DNA of 64,000 nucleotides from JASHPR01 sp963795055 (GCA_963795055.1 CAWCGJ010000016.1:62001-126000), one strand, 5' to 3'. Positions 1 through 9,193 are shown, counted from the stretch's first letter. The notes: generated from the sequence alone by a model not told the origin. Made by a program: numbers and translations.

Positions 1-96
1 TCCTTGCTCCTATGGTCCCGCTGCGGGCGGCCGGATCGCACCCGGGGAAGTCCCTGGTCGGTACCCGGGACCGGCCGCGCCGCGGGGGCGAAACGA

Positions 97-1365
97 TCAC
101 GGCGTACCCAACGGGACCGGCACGCCGACTTCGCGCGCGAACAGGTCGGCGTAGGTCTCGCGCCGGACCGCGAGCCGCGCCTGCCCGCCGGCGCACAGCA
201 CCACGGGCGGCCGCAGGGCGGCGTTGTAGTTGTTGGCCATGGTGAAGCAGTAGGCGCCGGTGACCGGCACCACGACCAGGTCTCCCACCCGGGGGTCGGC
301 CAGCCAGACGTCCGGCGTGATGACGTCGCCCGATTCGCAGTGCCTGCCGACCAGGTCGGCGAGCACGGGGTCGGCGTCCCAGCGCCCCGCGACCAGCGGC
401 GTGAAGCGCTGGCCGTAGAGCGAGGGCTCGAGGTTGTCGCCCATCCCGCCGTCCACGGCCACGTGCACCCGGGCGGACTTCTTGACGGTGACCACGCGGT
501 ACAGCGTCACGCCGGCCTGGGCGACGACCGAGCGGCCCGGCTCGATCAGGATGTCGATGTCCTCGCCCAGGTGCCGGTGCGCCGCGGCGATCAGGACGTC
601 GGCGTACTGGTCGACGGACGGCGTGGCGTCCTGCGGGACGTAACGCGCGCCGAGCCCGCCGCCAAGGTCGTAGACGGGGAAGCGTTCCAGGCTGGCCAGC
701 ATGGCCACCTCGGCCTCGAACTGCTCCAGCTCGAGGATCTGCGAGCCGATGTGCGCGTGCAGTCCCCGCAGGTCGATGGTGCGCACCGCGCGCATGCGGG
801 CGATCGCCTCGGGCACCTGCGCGACCGGCACGCCGAACTTGGCCCCGGCGCCGCCGGTGGCCAGCGCCGCGTGCGTCGGCGAGTCGATCGCCGGGTTCAC
901 CCGCAGCAGCACCGGCGTGCGCTCGCGCGCGAGCCGGGCGATCCGGTCGATCTCGTCGAAGGAGTCCACCACGATGTAGCCGATGCCGGCGTCCAGGGCC
1001 GCCTGGATGTCCTGGTCGGTCTTGGCGTTGCCGTGCATGACGATCTTCGCCGGGTGGACGCCGGCGGCCAGCGCGATGCGCAACTCCCCGGCGCCCACCA
1101 CGTCGCAGCCCAGGCCCTCCTCGGCCAGGACCGCGATGACCGACGCCGAGGGGTACGCCTTCGCCGCGAAGCAGACCAGGCCGCGACGGTGCCGGTCGGC
1201 GAGCGCGTCGGCGTACTCGCGCGCCCGCGCGCGCAGCGCCTGCTCGTCGAGCACGTACGCGGGCGTGCCGAACCGGTCGGCGATCTCCCCGAGCAGGCAG
1301 CCGCCGATCCGGATGTCCTCGCCGTCGACGCCGGCCGACGGCGGGAACAGCGACAGGTCAGGCAT
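97..1365 (-). CDS. lysA: Diaminopimelate decarboxylase (LysA-like)
   Basis: PLP-dependent decarboxylase that would convert meso-diaminopimelate to lysine. The 422-residue protein has the family order: the PLP lysine in FAAKAYPS (about residue 69), HIGSQ, the phosphate-binding IEPGR (about 275), the catalytic Cys in HCESGD and a C-terminal GAYCFTMANNYN segment. Length fits the family (about 420-450). I choose the ATG at 1365 because GAGAGAGGA lies just upstream; an in-frame start 27 nt earlier lacks a better site. It lies 30 bp downstream of dinB on the same strand, so it may be the last gene of an add-dinB-lysA transcript. Related PLP decarboxylases for ornithine/arginine or carboxynorspermidine are less likely, since the CESGD motif fits LysA. 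Confidence 0.87.
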   Translation of the reverse strand: MPDLSLFPPSAGVDGEDIRIGGCLLGEIADRFGTPAYVLDEQALRARAREYADALADRHRRGLVCFAAKAYPSASVIAVLAEEGLGCDVVGAGELRIALAAGVHPAKIVMHGNAKTDQDIQAALDAGIGYIVVDSFDEIDRIARLARERTPVLLRVNPAIDSPTHAALATGGAGAKFGVPVAQVPEAIARMRAVRTIDLRGLHAHIGSQILELEQFEAEVAMLASLERFPVYDLGGGLGARYVPQDATPSVDQYADVLIAAAHRHLGEDIDILIEPGRSVVAQAGVTLYRVVTVKKSARVHVAVDGGMGDNLEPSLYGQRFTPLVAGRWDADPVLADLVGRHCESGDVITPDVWLADPRVGDLVVVPVTGAYCFTMANNYNAALRPPVVLCAGGQARLAVRRETYADLFAREVGVPVPLGTP

Positions 1366-1395
1366 GATCGTTCCTCTCTCGGTCGGGGCCACGGC

Positions 1396-2427
1396 TCACC
1401 TCCCGCCGGTCTCGAACTCGGCGCGCACGCCGAGCAGCCGGACCGGCCGCCGGTCGGTGAACTTGTCCAGCGCCGCGAGCGCGGCCTGGCGGATCACGGC
1501 CCGGTCGCTGGCCGGCTCGGCCAGCGTATGTCCGTGGGTGCTGGTGAAGAACGGCGCGTGCCGGACCTTGACCACGATCCGCAGGGCCGGCCGCTGCTCG
1601 GCCTCGACGTCGCGGGTCACCTGGTCGGCCAGCCGCAGCACCTCCTCGCGCACCTGCGCCCAGTCCTCGATGTTCTGCTGGAAGGTGGTCTCCCGGCTGC
1701 GCGAGCGCGGTACGTACGGCTCACCGGTCACCTCGTCCGAGCCCAGGCCGCGGGCGGTCTGCACCAGCCACGGCCCGATCGTCGGCCCGAGCCGGGCCGC
1801 CACCACCTGGAGGTCGGCCGCGGCCAGCTCGGCCACCGTGGTGACGCCCAGCTCGGCCAGCTTCTGCTCGGTCTTGGCCCCGACGCCCAGCAGCGCGCCG
1901 GTGGGCCGGCCGCCGAGCACGCTGAACCAGTTCTGGCTGGTCAGCCGGAACACGCCGGCGGGCTTGGCGAAGCCCGACGCCATCTTGGCCTGGATCCGGT
2001 TCTCGCCGATGCCGACCGACGAGTCGAGCTGCGTGGCCGCCTTGATCTGCTGCTGGATCTCCCGGGCCACCGCTTCCGGGTCGTCGGTCCCGGCCGCCAC
2101 GTAGGCCTCGTCCCAGCCCAGCTCCTCGGTGACGTAGCCGAGCTCGCGCAGCGCCGCCATGACCTCCGCGGAAACAGCCTCGTACGCGGCCCGGTCGACG
2201 GGCAGGAACACCGCGTCCGGGCAGCGCCGTGCCGCGGTCCGCATCGGCAGCCCGGAGTGCACGCCGTGCTCGCGGGCCTCATAGGACGCCGTGGCGACCA
2301 CCCCGCGCTTGGCCGGGTCGCCGTCGCCGCCGATGACCACCGGGCGCCCGCGCAGCTCGGGCCGGCGCAGCACCTCGACGGCCGCGATGAACTGGTCGAG
2401 GTCGACGTGCAGGATCCAGTGCGTCAC
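1396..2427 (-). CDS. dinB: DNA polymerase IV (Y-family, DinB)
   Basis: Error-prone translesion polymerase. The 343-residue product opens with the palm motif HVDLDQFIAAVE (first catalytic Asp), followed by the second acidic pair in GWDEAY, SVGIGENRIQAKMASGFAKP (fingers/palm boundary) and a helix-hairpin-helix around GVGAKTEQKLAELGV. The GTG at 2427 overlaps the stop of the upstream adenosine-deaminase-like gene in a GTGA arrangement, so translation is probably coupled. A much longer open frame extends upstream, but that part is the other frame of the deaminase gene. The C-terminus ends soon after the little-finger domain, and I do not see an obvious clamp-binding QxxLF tail. Confidence 0.9.
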   Translation of the reverse strand: MTHWILHVDLDQFIAAVEVLRRPELRGRPVVIGGDGDPAKRGVVATASYEAREHGVHSGLPMRTAARRCPDAVFLPVDRAAYEAVSAEVMAALRELGYVTEELGWDEAYVAAGTDDPEAVAREIQQQIKAATQLDSSVGIGENRIQAKMASGFAKPAGVFRLTSQNWFSVLGGRPTGALLGVGAKTEQKLAELGVTTVAELAAADLQVVAARLGPTIGPWLVQTARGLGSDEVTGEPYVPRSRSRETTFQQNIEDWAQVREEVLRLADQVTRDVEAEQRPALRIVVKVRHAPFFTSTHGHTLAEPASDRAVIRQAALAALDKFTDRRPVRLLGVRAEFETGGR

Positions 2428-3476
2428 CAGCTGGTCACCGGGCCCGTCAGGTTCCGCCGGGATCGCGCGCTCGCGGCGTACTGGTCGATCTCGGCCAGCA
2501 GCTGCTCGCGGGCGGTCGCGGGCAGCCAGGCGATCTCGATCGCGTTGCGCTGCAACCGGAGCAGGTCCGCCGCCTGCAGCCCGGCTGCCTGCTGCGCCGC
2601 GATCAGGTTGTCGGTGACGTAGCCGGCGAAGTACGCCGGGTCGTCGGAGTTCACCGTGACCCGGATGCCGAGATCGAGCAGCTGCTTGACCTGCGCCGCC
2701 TTGAGGTCGCCGGTACACCACCGGTTGGAGATCGGGCACACGGTCAGGCCGAGCCCGCGCCGCCGGAGCTCGGCGGTCAGCTCCTCGCTCTCCAGGATGT
2801 TCACGCCGTGGTCGATCCGGTCGACCCCGATGACCTCCAGGCACTGGCGGATATGTTCGACCGAGTTCTCCTGGTCCACGTCGCAGTGCATGGTGATCTG
2901 AAACCCTTCCGCCCGGGCCCGCCGGAACACCGCCGCGAACTTTTCCGGCGGGTTGCCCTTCTCGTCGGAGTCCAGGCCGATGCCGGCGATCCACTCGCGG
3001 TGCGGCAGCGACTGCACCAGCGTGGCCATCGCGTACTCGGCCGAGTGGTCGCGCAGCAGGCACATGATGAGCTGAGCCCGCAGGCCGAACTGGCGCCAGG
3101 CTGCGGTGATGGCCTGGCGCAGACCGCCGATCACGGTGTCGAACGCGATGCCCCGGGCGGTGTGCGCCTGCGGGTCGAAGAACATCTCCACGTAACGCAC
3201 CCGCTCGTGGTGGGCCCGCTGCAGGTAGGCCCAGGCCAGGTCGTGGAAGTCGGCGGCGGTCCGCAGCACGTCCATTCCCTCGTAGTAGGACACCAGGAAC
3301 GAGGTCAGGTTGTCGAAGGCGTAGGACGCGCGCATCTGGGCCGCGCCCGCGGCGGGCAGCAAGATCCCGTTGCGCTCGGCCAGGGTGAACTTGAGCTCGG
3401 GCTCGAGCGTGCCCTCGATGTGCAGGTGCAGCTCAGCCTTGGGCATGGCCCGGATGAACTCGGTGATCTCAGGCAT
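2424..3476 (-). CDS. Adenosine/adenine deaminase-family amidohydrolase with altered HAGE motif
   Basis: Metal-dependent purine deaminase of the COG1816 family, 350 residues. Metal ligands are all visible: ELHLHIEG near residue 16, the His of the TMHCD segment (about 211), and VNSDDPAY near 295. The usual catalytic His-Ala-Gly-Glu is replaced by His-Cys-Asp-Val, so the general-acid Glu is missing at that position, and RIDHGV follows normally. Family membership is secure, but whether the substrate is adenosine, adenine or another aminopurine is not. The ATG at 3476 gives the canonical N-terminus MPKAELHLH shortly after the start. It is translationally coupled to dinB (4-nt overlap) and divergent from the gene at 3587. 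Confidence 0.8.
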   Translation of the reverse strand: MPEITEFIRAMPKAELHLHIEGTLEPELKFTLAERNGILLPAAGAAQMRASYAFDNLTSFLVSYYEGMDVLRTAADFHDLAWAYLQRAHHERVRYVEMFFDPQAHTARGIAFDTVIGGLRQAITAAWRQFGLRAQLIMCLLRDHSAEYAMATLVQSLPHREWIAGIGLDSDEKGNPPEKFAAVFRRARAEGFQITMHCDVDQENSVEHIRQCLEVIGVDRIDHGVNILESEELTAELRRRGLGLTVCPISNRWCTGDLKAAQVKQLLDLGIRVTVNSDDPAYFAGYVTDNLIAAQQAAGLQAADLLRLQRNAIEIAWLPATAREQLLAEIDQYAASARSRRNLTGPVTSW

Positions 3477-3574
3477 GACACCATGCCTAGCCGACCGCAG
3501 CGCCGTCGTCCAGCCTTGATCATCGCGGGATCGGCGGCCGATCCGGGCCCCGGGGGACGGCGCAGCGGGCGAGT

Positions 3575-3586
3575 TATGGTGCTCAT
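3575..3586 (+). promoter_or_regulatory. Candidate -10 box for leaderless transcript of the 3587 gene
   Basis: TATGGT at 3575-3580 is followed by exactly six bases and then the ATG at 3587. This is the geometry expected for a leaderless actinobacterial mRNA, and no Shine-Dalgarno sequence is present. I see no convincing -35 box. Confidence 0.4.
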
Positions 3587-4501
3587 ATGGACAGCGCGCT
3601 CGTGGGCAGCGGGTATGCGGACCATCTCACCGACGCGGACCTGAGCCTGCTGGTCTCGGCGTCGCAGGACACCGAGCGGCCCGCGGGCCTGGCGGCGGGA
3701 GCGTCGTGGCTGCGCCGCCGCCCGGAAGCGCTCCCGGAGCTGATCGGCGACCCGCGGGTGTTCCGGGCCGTGTTCGGCCCCGCGGACGCGGCGTCCGCGC
3801 GGGCGGCCCTGGCCTCCCCGTTCCTGATCTTCGCGGTCGCGGTGCACCGCGCCGCCGCCGAGCTGGAGTCCATGGGCCACGTCCCCGAGCGCTCCGGGAA
3901 GCGCCAGCGGGTGCCCCTGTTCGACGCTCCCGAGCTGCGCGACTTCCTCGGCTCGCCGGCCCGGCGGCTGTTCCTGGCCGAGCTCCTCGGGTCGTTCACG
4001 CGGAACGCGCCCGGGCCGTACCGGGCCGCGGCCAGCGGCCGGCCCGCGCGGCCCGCCCGGGGGGCCCGGGGATCGCGGCGGTTCAGCGAGCTCGACCTGG
4101 CCCGGATGGCCGGGCTGCTCGACGCCGTCCCCGAGGGCGAGCGGGCCGGGGTGTACCGCCGGCTCGGTGACGTGGCGCTGTTCCTGACCGGGGTGTTTCC
4201 CGACTACGCGGTGGCGCACGCCCTCGGGCCGGTCAGCGCGGCCCGGCTGCTGCGCGCGGCCCGGGCGCCCGCGCGGCAGCACGACCAGATGGCCGCGGCC
4301 CCGGCCATCGACCTGTTCGAGTACCTCGGCGCCCGGTGGTACCGCGCCGCCTGGGGGCTGGCCCCCGCGCGCACCGCCCGGCTCGCGGTCGTGGCCGAGG
4401 TCGCGGACCGGTTCCGGCAGGCCCGCCGGGTGCTCAACCACATCGCGGACCGCTGGCTGTTCCCGGCCGGGAACCCCTGGTTCGCCCCGCCCGCCCCATG
4501 A
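3587..4501 (+). CDS. Conserved actinobacterial protein of unknown function (EboA-like)
   Basis: 304 residues, mostly helical and rich in Ala and Arg. I do not recognise a catalytic motif. Recognisable landmarks are an N-terminal ASQDTERPAGLAAGASWL segment, RFSELDLARMAGLLD in the middle, FLTGVFPDY, a dimer-like helix RLAVVAEVADRFRQARRVLNHIADRWLF near the C-terminus and a short Pro-rich end. There is no signal peptide or membrane segment. The ATG at 3587 sits six bases after a TATGGT box, suggesting a leaderless start. It is divergent from the deaminase gene and followed after 72 bp by the HAD gene. The codon pattern (G/C third positions) supports real coding. Confidence 0.75.
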   Translation: MDSALVGSGYADHLTDADLSLLVSASQDTERPAGLAAGASWLRRRPEALPELIGDPRVFRAVFGPADAASARAALASPFLIFAVAVHRAAAELESMGHVPERSGKRQRVPLFDAPELRDFLGSPARRLFLAELLGSFTRNAPGPYRAAASGRPARPARGARGSRRFSELDLARMAGLLDAVPEGERAGVYRRLGDVALFLTGVFPDYAVAHALGPVSAARLLRAARAPARQHDQMAAAPAIDLFEYLGARWYRAAWGLAPARTARLAVVAEVADRFRQARRVLNHIADRWLFPAGNPWFAPPAP

Positions 4502-4561
4502 GGCCGCTGCCGTTACGTGAACATCCGGTGCGGGAACTATGGCTGGTGAATCAAATGCCCG

Positions 4562-4573
4562 TACGCTGGACGC
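4562..4573 (+). promoter_or_regulatory. Candidate -10 box for leaderless HAD transcript
   Basis: TACGCT at 4562-4567 lies six bases before the GTG at 4574, the same spacing as at 3575 and at 54334. No ribosome binding site precedes the GTG. The -35 region is weak. Confidence 0.35.
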
Positions 4574-5316
4574 GTGCTCGGACTCCCGGATGGCATTCGC
4601 GGCTGCCTGTTTGACCTGGACGGCGTGCTCACCCAGACGGCGAAGGTGCACGCCGCCGCGTGGAAGCAGATGTTCGACGACTACCTGCGGGAGCGGGCGA
4701 AGCGGACGGGCGAGCCGTTCGTCCCGTTCGACCCGGTGGCCGACTACGACGAGTACGTCGACGGGAAGCCGCGCGCCGACGGGACCAGGTCGTTCCTCCA
4801 GGCCCGCGGCATCGAGCTGCCCGAGGGAGCCGACGACGACCCGCCGGGCGCGGAGACCGTCAACGGCCTGGGCAACCGCAAGAACGAGATCGTGCTGCGC
4901 ATGATCCGCGAAGACGGGGTGGAGGCGTACCCGGGCTCGGTCCGCTACGTCCAGGCGGTGAAGGCGGCCGGGCTCCCCCGCGCGGTGGTGTCGTCCAGCG
5001 CCAACGCCCGCGACGTGCTGGTCGCGGCGGGCATCGAGGACCTGTTCGACGCGCGGATCGACGGGGTGGTGGCCAAGCGCGAGCACCTGCGGGGCAAGCG
5101 GCCCCGGACACGTTCCTGGCCGGGGCGCGCGCCCTCGGGCTGAAGCCGACCGCCGCGACCGTGTTCGAGGACGCGCTGGCCGGCGTGGCCGCGGGCCGGG
5201 CGGGCGGGTTCGGGTTCGTGGTGGGGGTGGACCGCGTCGGGCAGGCGGAGGCGCTGAAGCAGCACGGCGCCGACGTCGTCGTGACCGACCTCGCCGACCT
5301 GCTGGATCAGCGGTGA
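4574..5316 (+). CDS. HAD-family beta-phosphoglucomutase-like protein (frameshifted)
   Basis: HAD hydrolase fold resembling beta-phosphoglucomutase, which converts beta-glucose 1-phosphate to glucose 6-phosphate. Motif I is CLFDLDGVLT (nucleophile Asp near residue 14). VVSSSANA is motif II, then the Lys motif near HLRGK and the acidic motif FEDALAGVAAG. The reading frame breaks at about 5099: the first frame runs 4574-5098, and the family sequence (PDTFLAGARALGL, then VFEDA) continues in the next frame to 5316. One missing C would restore HLRGKPAPD. Its TGA overlaps the GTG of the GH65 phosphorylase. Pairing with a disaccharide phosphorylase supports the function, since the phosphorylase releases the sugar phosphate this enzyme uses. 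Confidence 0.82.
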
Positions 5317-7754
5317 TACTGCAGGACGCGTACACGATCGAGCCGTGGGCGCTGCGGGAGACCCACCTCGACCTGGGCATAATGGCGCAGAGCGAGTCGG
5401 TGTTCGCGCTGGCCAACGGTCATCTGGGCTGGCGGGGCAACCTGGACGAGGGCGAGCCGCGCGGCCTGCCGGGCAGCTATCTCAACGGGTTCTACGAGAC
5501 TCGGCCGTTGCCGTACGCCGAGGCGGCCTACGGCCTGCCGGAGACCGGGCAAGAGGTCATCAACGTCACCAACGGCAAGCTCGTCCGCTTGTTCGTCGAC
5601 GACGAGCCGTTCGACGTCCGGTACGGCACGCTGCGTGCGCACGAGCGGATGCTCGACTTCCGCGCGGGAGTGCTGAACCGCACCGCCGAGTGGGAATCGC
5701 CGGCCGGCAAGGCGGTCCGGGTCTCCTCGATCCGGATGGTGTCGTTCACCCAGCGGGCGATCGGGGCGGTCTGCTACGAGGTGGAGCCGCTGGACACCTC
5801 GGCGCGGATCGCGGTGCAGTCGGAGCTGATCACCAACGAGCAGATGCCGATGGTGAGCGCCGACCCCCGGGTGGCCGCCGCCCTCGAGAATCCGCTGGTC
5901 AGCGAGTACGACAACGCCAACGGAACGGCCGTCGTGCTGATGCACTCCACCCGGGTCAGCGGACTGCGCATGGGCGCGATCATGGACCACGTGATCGAGT
6001 CCGATCCCACTATGCAGGTCGACTCCCGGGCGTTCGCCGACGGCGGCCTGGTCACCGCGGCCACGGTGCTGAAGCCGGGGCAGAAACTGCGCGTGATCAA
6101 GTTCGTGGCCTACGGCTGGTCGCACCAGCGGTCGCTCGAGGCCGTCCGGGACCAGGTGTACGCGGCGGCCAGCGCGGCCAAGGCCACCGGGTGGGACGGG
6201 CTGCTCGCCGAGCAGCGCGAGTACCTGGACGACTTCTGGGACCGCGCCGACGTCGAGGTGGACGGGGACGCCGAGGTGCAGCAGGCGGTGCGGTTCGCGC
6301 TGTTCCACGTGCTGCAGGCCGGGGCCCGGGCGGAGCGCCGGGCGATCCCGGCCAAGGGGCTGACCGGGCCCGGCTACGACGGGCACGCGTTCTGGGACAC
6401 CGAGACGTTCGTGCTGCAGCTGCTCACCCTGACCACGCCCGACGCCGCGGCCAACGCGCTGCGCTGGCGGCGCAACACGCTCGCGCTGGCCACCGAGCGC
6501 GCCGCCCAGCTCGGCCTGAAGGGCGCCGCATTCCCGTGGCGGACGATCGCCGGCCAGGAATGCTCGGGCTACTGGCCGGCCGGCACCGCCGCCTTCCACA
6601 TCAACGCCGACATCGCCGACGCCGTGGTCCGCTACGTGGACGCCACCGCTGATGAGGACTTCGACCGCGGACCCGGCATGGACCTGCTGGTCAACACCGC
6701 GCGGCTGTGGCGCTCCCTGGGCCACCACGACGCCCAGGGGCGGTTCCACATCGACGGGGTCACCGGCCCGGACGAGTACAGCGCGATCGCCGACAACAAC
6801 GTCTACACCAACCTGATGGCCCGGCACAACCTGATCGCCGCGGCGGAGGCAGCGAAGCGGTACCCGGACCGGGCCGGCGAACTCGGCGTGGACGCGGAGG
6901 AGTCCGCGGGCTGGCGGGACGCGGCCGAGGCGATGCACATCCCGTTCGACGAGACGCTGGGCGTGCACTCCCAGGCCGAGGGGTTCACCCGGCACCAGGT
7001 CTGGGACTTCGCCCACACGGCCCCGGATCAGTACCCGCTGCTGCTGCACTTCCCCTACTTCGACCTGTACCGCAAGCAGGTCGTGAAGCAGGCCGACCTG
7101 GTGCTGGCCATGCAGCTGCGCTCGCAGGAATTCACCGCCGAGCAGAAGGCGCGGAACTTTGACTACTACGAGGCGCTCACGGTGCGGGACTCCTCGCTGT
7201 CCGCCTCTACCCAGGCGGTCATGGCCGCCGAGGTCGGGCACCTGGACCTGGCCTACGACTACCTCGGCGAAGCGGCCCTGATGGACCTGCGGGACCTGGA
7301 GAACAACACCCGCGACGGCGTCCACATCGCCTCGCTGGCCGGCACGTGGATCGCGCTGGTCGGCGGATTCGGCGGCCTGCGCCACTGGAACGGCACGGTC
7401 AACTTCGCGCCGCGGCTGCCCGACGGCCTGACCCGGCTGGCGTTCACCCTCTTCATCCGGGGCACCCGCCTGCGGGTCGAGATAACCCACGAGGCGGCCA
7501 CGTACTCCGTGGCCGACGGCAAGCCGCTCGAGATCATGCACGACGGCGAGAAGGTCAGCCTGCAGGCCGGAAAGCCGCAAACCCGCAAGCTCCACGCGAT
7601 CACGCCCCGGCCGCGGCCCAGCCAGCCGCCCGGCCGCGCGCCGGCGCGGCGCCGGGCGGGCGAGATCCCGATCGCTCAGGCGACCGGGCCAACGGAGCGA
7701 GCGACCGCGCGAACGAACCGGGCGGCCGCGCGAACGGGCCGAGCCCGGGGTTAA
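5313..7754 (+). CDS. GH65 family disaccharide phosphorylase (maltose/trehalose/kojibiose type)
   Basis: Inverting phosphorylase that splits an alpha-glucoside with phosphate to give beta-glucose 1-phosphate. 813 residues, the usual family size plus a tail. Visible parts are the N-terminal beta-sandwich beginning with ANGHLGWRGNLDEG, the (alpha/alpha)6 barrel with FWDTETFVLQ, the general acid Glu in GVTGPDEYS, and the phosphate-binding VRDSSLSAST. Substrate cannot be read from the sequence. The last 40 residues are Pro/Arg/Thr-rich low complexity, ending in repeated AxxT/R units. The GTG start overlaps the HAD stop by four bases, so the pair is probably coupled and acts as one catabolic module. 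Free phosphate use makes it energetically cheap trehalose or maltose breakdown. Confidence 0.88.
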   Translation: MILQDAYTIEPWALRETHLDLGIMAQSESVFALANGHLGWRGNLDEGEPRGLPGSYLNGFYETRPLPYAEAAYGLPETGQEVINVTNGKLVRLFVDDEPFDVRYGTLRAHERMLDFRAGVLNRTAEWESPAGKAVRVSSIRMVSFTQRAIGAVCYEVEPLDTSARIAVQSELITNEQMPMVSADPRVAAALENPLVSEYDNANGTAVVLMHSTRVSGLRMGAIMDHVIESDPTMQVDSRAFADGGLVTAATVLKPGQKLRVIKFVAYGWSHQRSLEAVRDQVYAAASAAKATGWDGLLAEQREYLDDFWDRADVEVDGDAEVQQAVRFALFHVLQAGARAERRAIPAKGLTGPGYDGHAFWDTETFVLQLLTLTTPDAAANALRWRRNTLALATERAAQLGLKGAAFPWRTIAGQECSGYWPAGTAAFHINADIADAVVRYVDATADEDFDRGPGMDLLVNTARLWRSLGHHDAQGRFHIDGVTGPDEYSAIADNNVYTNLMARHNLIAAAEAAKRYPDRAGELGVDAEESAGWRDAAEAMHIPFDETLGVHSQAEGFTRHQVWDFAHTAPDQYPLLLHFPYFDLYRKQVVKQADLVLAMQLRSQEFTAEQKARNFDYYEALTVRDSSLSASTQAVMAAEVGHLDLAYDYLGEAALMDLRDLENNTRDGVHIASLAGTWIALVGGFGGLRHWNGTVNFAPRLPDGLTRLAFTLFIRGTRLRVEITHEAATYSVADGKPLEIMHDGEKVSLQAGKPQTRKLHAITPRPRPSQPPGRAPARRRAGEIPIAQATGPTERATARTNRAAARTGRARG

Positions 7755-7936
7755 GACCACGGCACCGGGGTAGCCTGCGCTGACCGGGGCGTCCCTTGGA
7801 GCCGACCCGGGCAGCCACGCCCTTTTGTCCCGGCTGCACCCCGCGTGCACCGCCACCGGGATAATCTCGGCGCAGTCGGTACGCCACGTATAGCGACGGA
7901 CGCCACCCCCGGGCGTCATACTGATAGCGGAGAGAC

Positions 7937-9193
7937 ATGGTACTTGGGATCACCCTGGTAGCGGCGATGCTGCTCGGCGCGGGCTTCGTCTTGCAGCAGC
8001 ATGCCGCCGCCCAGGAGCCGCAGGCCTACTACATGCGGCTGCGGCTGATCCTCGACCTGGTGCGCCGCCGTCGGTGGCTGCTCGGGTTCGGCATCATGAT
8101 CAGCGGGCAGTTGCTCTCCGCGTGGTGCGTCGGCCACCTGGCCCTGACGCTGTACGAGCCGCTGCTGGCCACCAGCCTGATCTTCGCCCTGGCCCTGGCC
8201 GTCCCGCTGTCGCACCAGCGGCTGCGGGCCGCCGAGCTGGTCGGCGCGGTGATCCTGAGCCTCGGCGTGGCCGCGCTGTCGCTGCCGCGGGAACCGGGGA
8301 CGCCACACGTCTCGTTCGGCTCGTTCGCCGACTGGCCGGCCGCCGCCGGCATCGCGGCGGTCGCCTACATCTGCATTCACGCGGGGCACCGGCGTTCCGG
8401 CCCGACGCGGGCCACGCTGACCGGCGTCGGCGCCGGACTGGTCTTCGGCATCTCGGACGCGCTGACCCGGCGCACCGTGCAGATCCTGGACGCGCACTCG
8501 TTCGCCGGGCTGCTGACCAACTGGGCCCCGTACTGCCTGGTGGCGGCGGCCCTGATCGCCAACTGGCTGATGCAGAACGCGTTCAACGCCGCGCCGCTGA
8601 ACTCCTCGCTTCCCGCGATCACCGCCTCCGAGCCGCTTGCGGGGATCCTGCTCGGCGTGGTGGTCTTCGGCGACACCATCGATATATCGCCGGTCATACT
8701 CGCGGTCCAGGCCGCGGGCATCGTGGCGCTGGTGGTTGGCGTGATCATGGTGGCTCGCGCGCCGGTGCTCAGCCACCTCCGGCACGGGCCAGCACGAGCA
8801 GACCACGCCGAGCCGTCCGACCCGCGGCCCGGCGGCGAGCCGGACGTCGGGGCGCCGGCGGCACCGGGCGACGCACCGGCGGCACGGGGCGGTACGCCGC
8901 CGCCCGGCACGCCGGCCACGGGGGGCGGCACGCTGCCTCCGCCCGCCGGCGGCTGGCCACCCTCAACGGCACGCCGGCCGGGTCCGGCGCAGGCCCGGCC
9001 CTGCCCGCCGCGGCCCCGCCCGTGGAAAGCCCCGCCCCGCGCCGGCCCGCGGCGGGCGGCCCGCGGTCGCTGCCCGCCCGGTAAGCCACGGGCAGGCACT
9101 ACTCCCGGACATGCGGCATCCGCGGCGCCCGGGCTGCCGGGCACCGCGGATGCGCGGGATCAGGCTGCCGTTACTTCTTCACGGCGTCCTTGA
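7937..9193 (+). CDS. DMT-like multi-pass membrane protein with Pro-rich tail
   Basis: The first ~275 residues form about nine to ten hydrophobic helices with the two-half repeat of drug/metabolite transporters (LYEPLLATSLIFALALAVPL and ITASEPLAGILLGVVVFGD). Role and substrate are unknown. The ATG at 7937 follows GGAGAGAC. After VARAPVLSHL the sequence becomes Pro/Gly/Ala-rich. The open frame shown ends at 9193, but it runs through a strong hairpin at 9116-9153 and into the 3' end of csbD. In the neighbouring frame the same Pro/Ala-rich composition ends at 9084, just before that hairpin. I therefore suspect an indel in the tail and a true end near 9084; the membrane domain is not affected. Confidence 0.72.
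   Translation: MVLGITLVAAMLLGAGFVLQQHAAAQEPQAYYMRLRLILDLVRRRRWLLGFGIMISGQLLSAWCVGHLALTLYEPLLATSLIFALALAVPLSHQRLRAAELVGAVILSLGVAALSLPREPGTPHVSFGSFADWPAAAGIAAVAYICIHAGHRRSGPTRATLTGVGAGLVFGISDALTRRTVQILDAHSFAGLLTNWAPYCLVAAALIANWLMQNAFNAAPLNSSLPAITASEPLAGILLGVVVFGDTIDISPVILAVQAAGIVALVVGVIMVARAPVLSHLRHGPARADHAEPSDPRPGGEPDVGAPAAPGDAPAARGGTPPPGTPATGGGTLPPPAGGWPPSTARRPGPAQARPCPPRPRPWKAPPRAGPRRAARGRCPPGKPRAGTTPGHAASAAPGLPGTADARDQAAVTSSRRP
9116..9153. terminator. Hairpin terminator between convergent genes
   Basis: GCATCCGCGG at 9116-9125 pairs with CCGCGGATGC at 9144-9153, and an inner GCCCGG/CCGGGC pair closes a 4-base loop. There is no T-tract, as is common in actinobacteria. Its place between the DMT-like gene and csbD suits termination in both directions. 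Confidence 0.6.

Noticed and set aside
4..2622. Long open frame on the plus strand (about 870 codons) over lysA and dinB
   Set aside because: High G+C DNA opens antisense frames. Composition is Arg/Gly/His/Val-rich with no family motifs, while the minus strand has clear LysA and DinB.
3305..5416. Long minus frame over the 3587 and HAD genes
   Set aside because: Low-complexity Arg/Pro/Gly sequence opposite two better-supported genes.
7749..7773. GGTT-N15-GGGTAG after the GH65 stop as a SigB-type promoter for the DMT-like gene
   Set aside because: The -35 is a loose match and lies 165 bases from the start. Not distinguishable from chance.
5307..7919. 870-codon minus frame opposite GH65
   Set aside because: Shadow of the GH65 codon pattern. 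No domain recognised.
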